From Pseudomonas matsuisoli (lineage in GTDB: Bacteria > Pseudomonadota > Gammaproteobacteria > Pseudomonadales > Pseudomonadaceae): DNA of 64,000 bases. The notes beneath the pieces are model-generated. The model searched no databases and was not told the origin of the DNA. It saw only the letters and a program-made list of their open reading frames with translations. Below are positions 1 through 8,387 of this stretch, piece by piece. The position numbers and the translations under genes are program-made. Within the stretch, counting starts at the first letter, position 1. Each line of letters starts with the position of its first letter. Location: contig NZ_BMPO01000006.1 of NCBI RefSeq assembly GCF_014647635.1, positions 109,583-173,582 of the forward strand, read 5' to 3'.

Positions 1-570
1 TTCGCACAGAAGACCTACGGTGTAATTCCCATCAATTTCGACAAGGAAGACGACCCGGCAGAGGTCATCCTTGAAGCGACGCCAGGGCATCGCGGCGTGG
101 ACGCAACCATCGATGCCGTAGGTTTCGAAGCCAAAGGCAGCACCACCGAAACCCTGCTGACCGCGCTCAAGCTGGAAGGCTCCAGTGGCAAGGCATTGCG
201 CCAGTGCATCGCTGCGGTTCGCCGTGGCGGCACGGTGAGCGTGCCTGGCGTCTACGCCGGCCCCATACATGGCTTCTTGTTCGGCGATGCGTTCGACAAG
301 GGGCTGACGTTCAAGATGGGGCAAACCCATGTCCATGGTTTCCTGCCGGAGTTGCTGGGACACATCGAGAGCGGCGCGTTAAAGCCCGACGTCATCATCA
401 GCCACCGGCTGCCGCTGTCGCAGGCTGCCGAGGGCTACAAGATCTTCAACGACAAGCAAGAGGATTGCCGCAAGGTTGTGTTGGTCCCCGACAGCGCGCC
501 GAACTTCAAGTCGACGCCCGCCCAAGAGCAAATGGCTGGGGGTACGGCGGGCGTATCGCCATTGGGATGA
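1..570 (+). CDS. Zinc-dependent alcohol dehydrogenase, C-terminal part (5' end outside window)
   Basis: Frame 1 is open from the first base to a TGA at 568-570, giving about 189 C-terminal residues. They contain the end of a Rossmann domain ([11 protein letters not shown]) followed by [14 protein letters not shown] and LKMGQ-like [15 protein letters not shown], the pattern of the medium-chain, FDH-like zinc alcohol dehydrogenases that oxidise alcohols or formaldehyde with NAD(P). The zinc-binding N-terminal half lies outside the window, so substrate cannot be judged. The reading is firm for the family. No terminator is seen; a small hyphenated palindrome (586-611) follows the stop codon. Confidence 0.85.
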   Translation, partial: FAQKTYGVIPINFDKEDDPAEVILEATPGHRGVDATIDAVGFEAKGSTTETLLTALKLEGSSGKALRQCIAAVRRGGTVSVPGVYAGPIHGFLFGDAFDKGLTFKMGQTHVHGFLPELLGHIESGALKPDVIISHRLPLSQAAEGYKIFNDKQEDCRKVVLVPDSAPNFKSTPAQEQMAGGTAGVSPLG

Positions 571-585
571 GTCCGTATGGAAAAC

Positions 586-611
586 GGTGGGTTACGCTGC
601 GCTAACCCACC
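586..611. repeat. Hyphenated palindrome of the GGTGGATTA class
   Basis: Arms GGTGGGTTA (586-594) and TAACCCACC (603-611) are exact reverse complements around an 8-base loop. It lies between the alcohol dehydrogenase stop codon and the next start. Similar elements occur at 19448-19473, 39551-39610 and 52252-52283, so it is a dispersed intergenic repeat rather than a gene-specific site. Confidence 0.6.
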
Positions 612-655
612 CGACGGGCTACAATCCCCGCCCTTTTTCTGCTTGCCGGCCACCC

Positions 656-1894
656 ATGATCGACCATCCCTCCTCGTCCATCGCCATCATCGGTGGCGGC
701 CCTGCCGGATTGATGGCCGCGGAGGTACTCGCCGAAGCGGGCCTGGCAGTGGACCTTTATGACGCGATGCCTTCGGTGGGGCGCAAGTTCCTGCTGGCGG
801 GCGTGGGTGGCATGAACATCACCCACTCTGAAGCTTATCCTGCGTTCGTTAGCCGTTACCGCGAGCGGCAGGACGCCATCGACGCCTGGCTAAAACCTTT
901 CGACGCAGACGCCTTATGCCAATGGATCCACGGTCTGGGTATCGAGACCTTCGTGGGTACGTCCGGCCGGGTATTTCCCTCCGATATGAAGGCCGCCCCG
1001 CTGCTGCGTGCCTGGCTTCGGCGGCTACGCGAACTCGGTGTGAACATTCACACGCGTCATCGCTGGACCGGCTGGGACGAGGCCGGACACCTGTGCATAA
1101 CCGGCCCGAGCGCCACGCTCACGTTGTCCCCACGCGCGACGGTGCTGGCCTTGGGCGGAGCCAGTTGGCCACGCCTCGGTTCCGATGGTGCATGGGTTAC
1201 CGCGCTGGCTGAACGGGACCTGGACATCGCGCCACTATGCCCCAGCAATTGCGGCTTCGACGTCGAGCGCTGGAGTGCGCTGCTGGTTGAGAAATTCGCC
1301 GGTTCGCCGTTGAAGAATGTCGCCTTGAGCCTCGACAGCGAGCCGGCCAAGACGGGCGAATTCATCCTGACCCGCGACGGCATCGAGGGTAGCCTGGTGT
1401 ATGCGTTCTCAGCGCCGATTCGCCAGGCCATCGCCCGGAGGGGAACCGCAACCCTGCACCTGGATTTACTGCCTAGCCGCAGCCGCGAGCAGATTGCCGC
1501 CGCCCTCACCAAACCCAGGGGTAGCCGCTCGATGAGCAAGCACCTCCACACGCAAGTCCGTTTGGAGGGCGTGAAGGCCGCGCTATTGCGTGAGCTCGCG
1601 CCACGGGAGGCTTTCGATGATCCGACCCTATTAGCAAGTTGGATCAAATCGCTACCGATCGTCCTGCACAGGCCAAAACCCATTGAGGAAGCGATCAGCA
1701 GCGCAGGCGGCGTTCGCCTGGAAGGACTGGATGACAATCTCATGGCGCGTGCTCAACCGGGATTGTTCTTCGCGGGCGAAATGCTCGACTGGGAAGCGCC
1801 TACTGGCGGCTATCTGCTGACCGCGTGTTTCGCGTCCGGGAGGAAGGCGGCGAAGGGCGTGCTGGAGTGGTTGAGGGTTGCGGAGGAAGGATAA
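656..1894 (+). CDS. BaiN/HI0933-like FAD flavoprotein (TIGR03862-type)
   Basis: A 412-residue flavoprotein. The N-terminus has the FAD dinucleotide-binding motif IAIIGGGPAGLMAAE at about residues 8-22, followed by GRKFLLAGVGGMNITHSE, the hallmark of the HI0933/BaiN family, and a C-terminal FAD contact TGGYLLTACFASG. The family is annotated as NAD(P)/FAD-dependent oxidoreductase; most members have no known substrate, so no reaction is claimed. The longer upstream reading frame starts inside the preceding gene; the ATG at 656 is chosen because the conserved domain begins eight residues later. It is a lone gene, followed by REP repeats. Confidence 0.85.
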   Translation: MIDHPSSSIAIIGGGPAGLMAAEVLAEAGLAVDLYDAMPSVGRKFLLAGVGGMNITHSEAYPAFVSRYRERQDAIDAWLKPFDADALCQWIHGLGIETFVGTSGRVFPSDMKAAPLLRAWLRRLRELGVNIHTRHRWTGWDEAGHLCITGPSATLTLSPRATVLALGGASWPRLGSDGAWVTALAERDLDIAPLCPSNCGFDVERWSALLVEKFAGSPLKNVALSLDSEPAKTGEFILTRDGIEGSLVYAFSAPIRQAIARRGTATLHLDLLPSRSREQIAAALTKPRGSRSMSKHLHTQVRLEGVKAALLRELAPREAFDDPTLLASWIKSLPIVLHRPKPIEEAISSAGGVRLEGLDDNLMARAQPGLFFAGEMLDWEAPTGGYLLTACFASGRKAAKGVLEWLRVAEEG

Positions 1895-1987
1895 GCCGGG
1901 GCATTACGTACGTTTCGTAGCAGTCTGACGGGGCTCGCCAAGTCGACCGCAGATTGTCAGACGTTGCGGCTTAGCCGGTCAGATCGT

Positions 1988-2066
1988 GATCGCCCACAAG
2001 TGGGCTCCTACACGGTAGACGCGGCGTTCACCCATTCCCTGTAGGAGCCCACTTGTGGGCGATCAG
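1988..2066. repeat. Inverted pair of REP elements (BIME), CCCACTTGTGGG stem type
   Basis: Two near-identical copies face each other: 1988-2012 and 2038-2066. Each carries a palindromic stem around CCCACTTGTGGG with a GTAGGAGC side and a GCGATCA side. This is the build of Pseudomonas REPs (GTAG head, hyphenated palindrome, GCGAT end). The pair sits in the space between a flavoprotein gene and the converging rhlE gene, where it could also act as a transcription terminator. Confidence 0.85.
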
Positions 2067-2130
2067 GATCCAATTAGCGACACTGCGTTCGTGACAGACA
2101 CCGATCGTCTACATCCCATTCGCCCAAACT

Positions 2131-2154
2131 GATCGCCAGCAAGCTCGCGCCTAC
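2131..2154. repeat. Single REP element, CAGCAAGCTCGCGCC stem type
   Basis: The sequence GATCGCCAGCAAGCTCGCGCC followed by TAC resembles the neighbouring REP pair in its ends but has a different stem. A related stem is seen at 51305-51331. It lies 20 bases from the rhlE stop codon. Confidence 0.6.
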
Positions 2155-2173
2155 CCGGCGTAGCCCATCAACA

Positions 2174-3514
2174 TCAACGCGGCTTCTTAGGGGACTTTTT
2201 CCCGAACCCTGGCATCGCCCGTACCGGTTTTACGCTCGGTTTGGCGTCTTCCTGAAACGCACCGAGATGAACGCGAGACGCTCCGCTGCCGTCCTTTGTG
2301 CTGCCAGGGATCAACTTCTGCTTGGGCTTTTTTGGCTTCTTGATCACCTGACCACCCAGCGTCGTTTGCGGTACCCGATGATCGGGGACGAAGTCTGGTT
2401 CTTCTCGCCGAGGCAGGACCTGCCGGATCAAAGTTTCGATCGCCGCCAGTTGCTGCACTTCATCGGCGCAGACCAGTGACACGGCTTCGCCTTCGCTTCC
2501 CGCACGTCCCGTACGTCCGATGCGGTGCACGTAGTCTTCCGGAACGATAGGCATGTCCAGGTTCACCACCAGCGGCAGCGCCTCGATATCCAACCCACGC
2601 GCCGCCACATCGGTAGCGACCAATACCCGCACCTCGCCGGCCTTGAACCGTTGCAGCGCCTTCAAACGCGAGGGTTGCGGCTTGTCCCCATGAATGGAGT
2701 CCGCCGCGATGCCGTTGGCGATCAATTCGGCTGTCAGCTGCTCGACGCCCTTGCGCGTTTTGCCGAAGACCAGCGCCTGCTGCCAGCGCCGCGTGTGCCA
2801 AAGGTGTTGAAACAGCTCCGTCTTGCGCTTCTTGTCGACCGGCACCAGCCATTGCTTGACGCTCTGTGCCGCGGCATTGCGCGGGCTGACGTCGATAGAC
2901 AGCGCGTCATGCAGCAGCCCATCCGCCATTTGGCGGACCTCACTCGAAAAGGTCGCGGAAAACAACAGGGTTTGCCGTCGTTCGGGCAATGCCCGGAACA
3001 ACGCATCGAGTTCCCGTGCGAACCCCAGATCCAGCATCCGGTCCGCCTCATCGAGCACGAGCGCTTGCAGCCGCTCGAAACGCACTGCGTTCTGGCGATG
3101 TAGGTCCAGCAGCCGCCCAGGTGTCGCGACGATTACGTCAACGCCCTTGCGCAATTTCATCATCTGCGGGTTGATGCTCACGCCGCCATAGGCCACCAGG
3201 CTGCGTAGCGGCAAATGCGCCGCGTAGGCCTGAATATCCTGATGCACTTGCTCAGCGAGCTCGCGCGTCGGCACCAGGATCAGCGCGCGCACGCCATTGG
3301 CGCCCGCGGGCACCCCCTGCTGCATCAACCGCTGTAGCAAGGGCAATGCGAAGGCACCCGTCTTGCCGGTTCCGGTCTGTGCGGCCGCTAACACGTCGCG
3401 ACCACTCAATACTGCAGGTATCGCTTTCGCCTGAACGGGCGTCGGCGTTCGATGGTCCAGTGCATCCAGTGCGTTGAGCAACGGTTCGAACAGGCCAAGC
3501 GAAGCGAAAGTCAT
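2174..3514 (-). CDS. rhlE: DEAD-box ATP-dependent RNA helicase RhlE
   Basis: A 446-residue helicase with every superfamily 2 motif visible: Q motif (TPVQAKAIP), motif I AQTGTGKT at about residue 44, PTRELAEQ, TPGRLLD, DEAD, SAT, VATDVAARGLDIE and HRIGRTGR. The C-terminal 70 residues are a lysine- and proline-rich tail (KKPKKPKQK, KKSPKKPR), as in RhlE-type proteins, which use it to hold RNA. Such helicases unwind short RNA duplexes during ribosome assembly and mRNA decay. It is a single-gene unit ending in the REP-rich gap. The RhlE assignment over other DEAD-box subfamilies rests on the Q-motif region and the tail. Confidence 0.93.
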   Translation of the reverse strand: MTFASLGLFEPLLNALDALDHRTPTPVQAKAIPAVLSGRDVLAAAQTGTGKTGAFALPLLQRLMQQGVPAGANGVRALILVPTRELAEQVHQDIQAYAAHLPLRSLVAYGGVSINPQMMKLRKGVDVIVATPGRLLDLHRQNAVRFERLQALVLDEADRMLDLGFARELDALFRALPERRQTLLFSATFSSEVRQMADGLLHDALSIDVSPRNAAAQSVKQWLVPVDKKRKTELFQHLWHTRRWQQALVFGKTRKGVEQLTAELIANGIAADSIHGDKPQPSRLKALQRFKAGEVRVLVATDVAARGLDIEALPLVVNLDMPIVPEDYVHRIGRTGRAGSEGEAVSLVCADEVQQLAAIETLIRQVLPRREEPDFVPDHRVPQTTLGGQVIKKPKKPKQKLIPGSTKDGSGASRVHLGAFQEDAKPSVKPVRAMPGFGKKSPKKPR

Positions 3515-3569
3515 CGTGGGAAATCCGGGGCGTGAAAACAGGCGCGCAGTTTAACCCCACGCGTTTGTT

Positions 3570-4463
3570 TCAGCAGGACTCCGCGAGCTTCTGCGTACGC
3601 CGTTGAGGCAACCCGATAAGAATGACCGCGCTAACGATGACTGCCATCGCCAAGAGTTCTTCCCCACCGACGCGCTCGCCGGCGAAGCCCACGCCAAGCA
3701 GGACGGCAACCACGGGATTGACGTAGGCGTAGCTTGTCGCCGCGGCAGGACGCACATGCTTGAGGAGATAAACGTAAGCGCTGAACGCAATGATCGAACC
3801 AAACACGATGAGATAGGCCAAGGCGAACCAGCCGGTCGCCGTAGGCGCCGCCGTCATGCGCTCCCCCGAAATTAAGCTGGCCATCAACAGAACCACGCCC
3901 GCCGCGAGCATTTCCACGCCGCTGGCCATTGCACCCCGAGGAAGGGGCAAATGCTTGCTCCACATCGAACCGAATGCCCAGCTGGCCGCGGCGATCAGAA
4001 TCAAAACGGCGCCTAGGGTGCTTGCCTGAAGGTTGGAGCCGAGATTGAGCAGGCCGATACCGAACAGACCCAAAGCGATGCCGGCCCACTCCAAACCTCG
4101 TGTGCGCTGCCCCCAGATCATGCCGAACAGCAGTGCGAACAACGGGACGGTCGCGACGCAGAGCGCGGCGATGCCCGAGTCCACGCCCATGTGCTCGGCG
4201 ACCGTGACACCGCCATTGCCCACTGCCAGCAAAAGAATACCCACGATCGCCCCGGCCCCCCACTCACGCAGGGACGGATTGGCTGCACCGCGAAAGCGGC
4301 ACCAGGCATAGATCAACGACCCCGCGACGAGAAAGCGTATGCCTGCCATCAAAAGCGGTGGCCAGGAGGCGATGCCGAACTTGATCACAAGATAGGTCGA
4401 ACCCCAGACGAAATAGAGGGCGAAAAAGGAGGCGATCAACAGCAGCGGATTGGCGGGAGGCAT
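3570..4463 (-). CDS. EamA-family drug/metabolite exporter (YedA-like)
   Basis: About 297 residues, with ten hydrophobic segments in two EamA repeats. The opening FALYFVWGSTYLVIKFGI is the signature of the YedA/RhtA branch of the drug/metabolite transporter superfamily, inner-membrane exporters of amino acids, purines or small toxic compounds. The ATG at 4463 is preferred over one 27 codons upstream because the extra residues are not membrane-like and the domain begins directly after MPPANP. It lies behind rhlE on the same strand with 55 bases between, but a shared role is not apparent. Confidence 0.85.
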   Translation of the reverse strand: MPPANPLLLIASFFALYFVWGSTYLVIKFGIASWPPLLMAGIRFLVAGSLIYAWCRFRGAANPSLREWGAGAIVGILLLAVGNGGVTVAEHMGVDSGIAALCVATVPLFALLFGMIWGQRTRGLEWAGIALGLFGIGLLNLGSNLQASTLGAVLILIAAASWAFGSMWSKHLPLPRGAMASGVEMLAAGVVLLMASLISGERMTAAPTATGWFALAYLIVFGSIIAFSAYVYLLKHVRPAAATSYAYVNPVVAVLLGVGFAGERVGGEELLAMAVIVSAVILIGLPQRRTQKLAESC

Positions 4464-4627
4464 AACGGCTCGGCAGGGGTAAGCGATAGGCAGGACGCCC
4501 GCATGGGGGATGCAGGCGCTATCAGTAGGCACCAGTCTAGACAAGCTTGGCAGCCAAGATTAAGTACAGAAACTGGCTTTCAAACAGGTACAGCGTGCTT
4601 GCACCAGGACGCTACATGTAATCGCAA

Positions 4628-4684
4628 GGCCTTCGGGCGTAGATCGATGCCGCCAGCGGCGACACCTTGCAAAACCCGAAGGCC
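4628..4684 (-). terminator. Possible terminator after the FAH-fold gene
   Basis: GGCCTTCGGG (4628-4637) and CCCGAAGGCC (4675-4684) are perfect reverse complements with a 37-base spacer that itself contains a GC-rich hairpin. It lies 20 bases beyond the stop codon of the leftward FAH-fold gene. A run of T is missing, so a simple intrinsic terminator is uncertain. Confidence 0.35.
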
Positions 4685-4703
4685 AAGACAATCGCCGGTT
4701 CGC

Positions 4704-5495
4704 TCAGACCACGTCCACGGTCAACGTCTGCAAGCCGTCGATCGTAGCCACCATGCGCTCGCCTTTCTGCACTGGGCCAACGCCTTCGGGTGTGCCGGTG
4801 TAGATCAGGTCTCCGGGTGCCAGGTCGACCTGCTTGGACAATTCCGCAATGATCGAAACGACGTCCCAGATCATGTGGTCCAGGTCGCTGTCCTGGCGAG
4901 TCTTACCCTCCACCTCCAGCTTGATGCGGCCCTTGGTCAGGAAGCCGGTTTTTTCCGCGGGCGTGATATCACCGCAGGGGGCGCTGTCTTCGAAGGATTT
5001 GCCGACCTCCCATGGCTTCTCCATCTTCTTCATGTCGCTTTGACGGTCGCGCCGCGTCATATCGAAACCCACCGCATAGCCGTAGATGAGCGAATTCGCG
5101 TTCTCTTTGCTCACATTGGACCCACCCGTCTTGAGCGCGACGACCAGTTCCGTCTCGAATTGGAAGTCCTTCGTCAGTGCCGGATAACGCACCTTGCCGC
5201 CGTTGTGCACGATCATGTCCCGCTGTTTTTGGAAGAAGAACGGTGGCTCGGCTTCATTGTTGTTGAGCTCGCGCACGTGGGCCAGGTAATTGCGGCCCAC
5301 GCAGTAGATACGGCGTACCGGAAACTTCGCGTCGGAGCCCACGACATTGAGCAAGACGGGGGGCGGTATGGGGACGACAGTGGTATCGGCGGCATTGGTT
5401 TGAGCAGCGCTCGTCGTGGAGGCGGTGGCAGCAGCGATGCCCGCTGTAGCGATGAGGCTGGTCGCGATGAACTCGCGGCGCGTGTTATCGACCAT
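4704..5495 (-). CDS. Fumarylacetoacetase-fold hydrolase with a Tat-type signal peptide
   Basis: 263 residues. Residues about 45-263 are a fumarylacetoacetate hydrolase (FAH) family domain: RRIYCVGRNYLAHVRE, FFFQKQRDMI, FQFETELVVAL (metal-ligand glutamates) and LIYTGTPEGVGPV. FAH-family enzymes cleave or decarboxylate beta-diketo acids such as fumarylpyruvate and are normally cytoplasmic. Here the protein begins MVDNTRREFIATSLIATAG, a twin-arginine motif plus hydrophobic stretch and alanine-rich region, so it is probably exported folded to the periplasm. A ribosome site AAGGA lies 9 bases before the ATG. No catabolic genes are adjacent. Family is sure; export is inferred from the motif. Confidence 0.85.
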   Translation of the reverse strand: MVDNTRREFIATSLIATAGIAAATASTTSAAQTNAADTTVVPIPPPVLLNVVGSDAKFPVRRIYCVGRNYLAHVRELNNNEAEPPFFFQKQRDMIVHNGGKVRYPALTKDFQFETELVVALKTGGSNVSKENANSLIYGYAVGFDMTRRDRQSDMKKMEKPWEVGKSFEDSAPCGDITPAEKTGFLTKGRIKLEVEGKTRQDSDLDHMIWDVVSIIAELSKQVDLAPGDLIYTGTPEGVGPVQKGERMVATIDGLQTLTVDVV

Positions 5496-5773
5496 GAGCA
5501 GGTGTCCTTCTTGAGGTTCTTGTTGTTGGGGCGTCGCATGACCCTGACCCCGGCGACTTGCTGAACTGCGAGCCTACGGCCGATACGCGCACTGTTAGGC
5601 ACGCATGCGCCACTACCTCCACGCACCAGGCACAACCAAAAGGTGACGACACCGGTAGGTGTAGCCTATGAAGGGAGCGCTGCCAAAGTCGCCTGACCGC
5701 AGGGAATAGGCCCGCGTGGATCAAACCGCCTCGCGGTCTACGGAGGAGACAGCCGGTCTAGGCGGCCCGCGAC

Positions 5774-6388
5774 CTACCACACCCCTTTCAGGGCAATCGC
5801 AGCCAGCACAAGCAGCAAGGCACCACAAAGCCCATGGCTGACACGGTGCCAGGTAGGCGAACTCGCCCGACGCAGCCAGTCGACGAGCGCCGCGCTGATG
5901 AAGCAACTCAACACCGCCGCCGTCATGAAGCCAGCAAAGAACATCGTCGTCTGGGTGAATGTTGGTGAATCGCCCACGATTCCCGCCAACGCGCTGCCCA
6001 GCGCTCCCCAGAAGACAATGTTCTTGGGGTTCGTGATGGAAAGCGCAGCGCCGGCCAACAATGCATTTCGCGCCTGCGGGGCCGCAGCGCTTTCGTCCGC
6101 TGATGGCGACCAGGCGTCTTGGAAACTGCGGAAGGCCAGCCAGGCCAGGTACGCCGCGCAAACGAACGTCAAAGGCACGCGCACCGCGTCCAGCGTCAAC
6201 AGCAACGCCAGCCCGGTCAACCCAATGACGGCCCACAATGCATCTCCCAGCAGCGAGCCGATTTGCACCAGCAGCGCTGGACGAAACCCGTGCAAGAGGC
6301 CGCGGCGCAGCGTCTCGGCCAGCACTGCGCCCGGAGAAAGACAAAAGACAAAACCGGACAGCAGAGCGGACAGAAAGACGGCAAGCAT
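5774..6388 (-). CDS. LysE-family amino acid exporter
   Basis: 204 residues with about six hydrophobic segments. It opens MLAVFLSALLSGFVFCLSPGAV, the LysE/RhtB pattern in which a membrane helix leads to a conserved SPGA motif, and later shows GDALWAVIGLTGLALL and NPKNIVFWGALGS. LysE/RhtB carriers export amino acids such as lysine, threonine or homoserine; the substrate cannot be told here. It is divergent from the MFS gene at 6544 with 155 bases shared upstream. Confidence 0.85.
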   Translation of the reverse strand: MLAVFLSALLSGFVFCLSPGAVLAETLRRGLLHGFRPALLVQIGSLLGDALWAVIGLTGLALLLTLDAVRVPLTFVCAAYLAWLAFRSFQDAWSPSADESAAAPQARNALLAGAALSITNPKNIVFWGALGSALAGIVGDSPTFTQTTMFFAGFMTAAVLSCFISAALVDWLRRASSPTWHRVSHGLCGALLLVLAAIALKGVW

Positions 6389-6543
6389 AAGACGGCCTCG
6401 GCGACGAAGCGCACGATTTTAGTCCGTCGACAGAACGCTGCAACACAGCGATGCAGTGCGAACGAGTGGGCGACACCGCTTCGTTATGCTCAAATCGACG
6501 ACACAAAAAGAAACCTTATTCAGTCACCGGACGATACCTTCCC

Positions 6544-7758
6544 ATGTCTGTGCCCACTTCCGCTGCGTCTACCACCTCTGCCAATCCAATGGTGTTCAAG
6601 ATGGTTGGCGCTGTTGCGCTAGTCCATCTCATCAATGACCTCGTCCAGGCGGTACTGCCGGCGGTGTATCCGCTACTCAAGGTCAACTACGACCTGACGT
6701 TCACGCAGATCGGCCTGATTACCTTGACCTTCCAGCTCACCGCGTCGCTGCTGCAACCTGGAATCGGCTTTTACACCGACCGCCACCCGAAGCCTTACCT
6801 GTTGCCGATCGGCATGACCTGCACCCTCATCGGCATTCTCATGCTGGCCGCAGTTGGCAGTTTCGGCGCGTTGCTGGTGGCGGCAGGATTGATCGGAATG
6901 GGTTCATCGGCGTTTCACCCGGAAGCCTCCCGCGTCGCGCGCATGGCGTCCGGAGGCCGTTTTGGGCTGGCGCAGTCGACCTTTCAGGTTGGCGGCAATA
7001 CCGGGTCTGCGCTTGGCCCGCTGCTGGCAGCGGCGATCGTCGTACCGTTCGGCCAGAGCCATGTGGCGTGGTTCGCGCTGTTCACCGTCGTTGCGATCCT
7101 CATCCTCTACCGGGTCAGCCAATGGTACGAAGCCAACCTCGAACGCTTCCGGCGGAGCGGCAAGCACGATCACGAAACTGGCCTGACCCGCCGCCAGGTT
7201 CAAGGCGCGTTACTGGTACTCGCCCTGTTGGTCTTCTCGAAATACTTCTACATGGCCAGCCTGACGAGCTACTACACCTTCTACCTCATGGAGCGCTTCG
7301 ACCTGTCGGTCGCCAGCTCTCAGCTGTACCTGTTCCTGTTTCTTGGTGCGGTGGCAGTGGGGACGTTCATGGGTGGACCGATCGGCGATCGCATCGGGCG
7401 TAAGGCGGTGATCTGGTTTTCCATCCTCGGCGCCGCGCCGTTCACCCTGGCCCTGCCCTACGTCGACCTGTTCTGGACGGCCGTACTGAGCGTGATCATT
7501 GGCTTGATTCTGTCGTCGGCGTTCTCGGCCATCGTCGTCTACGCCCAGGAGCTGGTGCCGGGGAACGTCGGCATGATCGCCGGCATTTTCTTCGGTTTGA
7601 TGTTCGGTTTCGGCGGTATCGCTGCTGCCTACCTGGGACACCTGGCGGACATCAACGGCATCGAGCACGTGTATTGGCTGTGCTCGTTCCTTCCCTTACT
7701 GGGCATCTTTACCGTGTTGCTGCCGGACACACGCAAGGCGCGCTTGGCCAAGGGGTGA
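6544..7758 (+). CDS. MFS transporter, fosmidomycin-resistance (Fsr) type
   Basis: 404 residues, about 12 membrane segments. It reads FKMVGAVALVHLINDLVQAVLPAVYPLLK, then FYTDRHPKPYLLPIG (the loop 2-3 MFS signature), GNTGSALGPLLAAAIV and GGPIGDRIGRKAVIW. This order is typical of the Fsr subfamily, proton-driven exporters that give fosmidomycin resistance in E. coli. The ATG at 6544 is chosen because the upstream extension of the frame (31 codons) is charged and unlike the family. Subfamily likely, natural substrate unknown. Confidence 0.85.
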   Translation: MSVPTSAASTTSANPMVFKMVGAVALVHLINDLVQAVLPAVYPLLKVNYDLTFTQIGLITLTFQLTASLLQPGIGFYTDRHPKPYLLPIGMTCTLIGILMLAAVGSFGALLVAAGLIGMGSSAFHPEASRVARMASGGRFGLAQSTFQVGGNTGSALGPLLAAAIVVPFGQSHVAWFALFTVVAILILYRVSQWYEANLERFRRSGKHDHETGLTRRQVQGALLVLALLVFSKYFYMASLTSYYTFYLMERFDLSVASSQLYLFLFLGAVAVGTFMGGPIGDRIGRKAVIWFSILGAAPFTLALPYVDLFWTAVLSVIIGLILSSAFSAIVVYAQELVPGNVGMIAGIFFGLMFGFGGIAAAYLGHLADINGIEHVYWLCSFLPLLGIFTVLLPDTRKARLAKG

Positions 7759-7801
7759 GCCGCCTTCAACGTTGTGGGAGCGCATGCACGTTCGATGATC
7801 G

Positions 7802-8275
7802 CTAAATGAGCAACGGTTCTTCGATAGGGATGTAAGTGGTGGCCGCGCGAACAAGTGATTGTGCCGTGAGGCCGGGCGCGCCATAGACGAGCGATTCGGT
7901 GCCGTAACGTTCGCGAACGCGCTCGAGCAGCATGTCGAAGTCACCGTCGCCCGACACGAGCACGACCTCGTCCACGCCGCTCGCCGCCTCGAAGATATCG
8001 AGCGTAATACCGACATCCCAGTCGCCCTTCGCTGAGCCATCGCTGCGTTGAATGTAGGGTTTAAGCTTCACGACGAAGCCAAGGTTACGGAGAATTTGCT
8101 GGAATTGGCGCTGTTTAGGGTCGCCACGGTCGGTCGCATAGGCCACCGCTTCCACTATCTGCCCGCGTGCGGCGACTTCCGCCCACAGCTTGGAATAATC
8201 GAAGTGCCGGCCGTGCGCCTGCCGAATGCTGTAGTAAATGTTCTGGACGTCTGCGAACAGCGCGATACGTTTCAC
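7802..8275 (-). CDS. NYN-domain (LabA/DUF88-like) putative ribonuclease
   Basis: 157 residues, a lone NYN domain with its acidic metal-binding residues in place: FADVQNIYYSI (D9, N12), KGDWDVGITLDIFEAA and VLVSGDGDFDMLLERVRERYG. NYN proteins are PIN-like nucleases thought to cut RNA. The start codon is GTG at 8275 and no strong ribosome site precedes it, suggesting modest expression. It converges with the MFS gene. Confidence 0.85.
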   Translation of the reverse strand: MKRIALFADVQNIYYSIRQAHGRHFDYSKLWAEVAARGQIVEAVAYATDRGDPKQRQFQQILRNLGFVVKLKPYIQRSDGSAKGDWDVGITLDIFEAASGVDEVVLVSGDGDFDMLLERVRERYGTESLVYGAPGLTAQSLVRAATTYIPIEEPLLI

Positions 8276-8387
8276 GAGGGTTTAAACCGGGCATCAGGTG
8301 CGCGGCAGTATAAGCCGCACACCTGCTCCCGTCCCCTGCCAGCATGTCGCGCCGTCTGGCGCCTGGCATCGAGACCAGGCGAATCGG

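Noticed and set aside
2267-3191. Long rightward frames opposite rhlE.
   Set aside because: They are antisense shadows of a gene whose own frame holds all helicase motifs.
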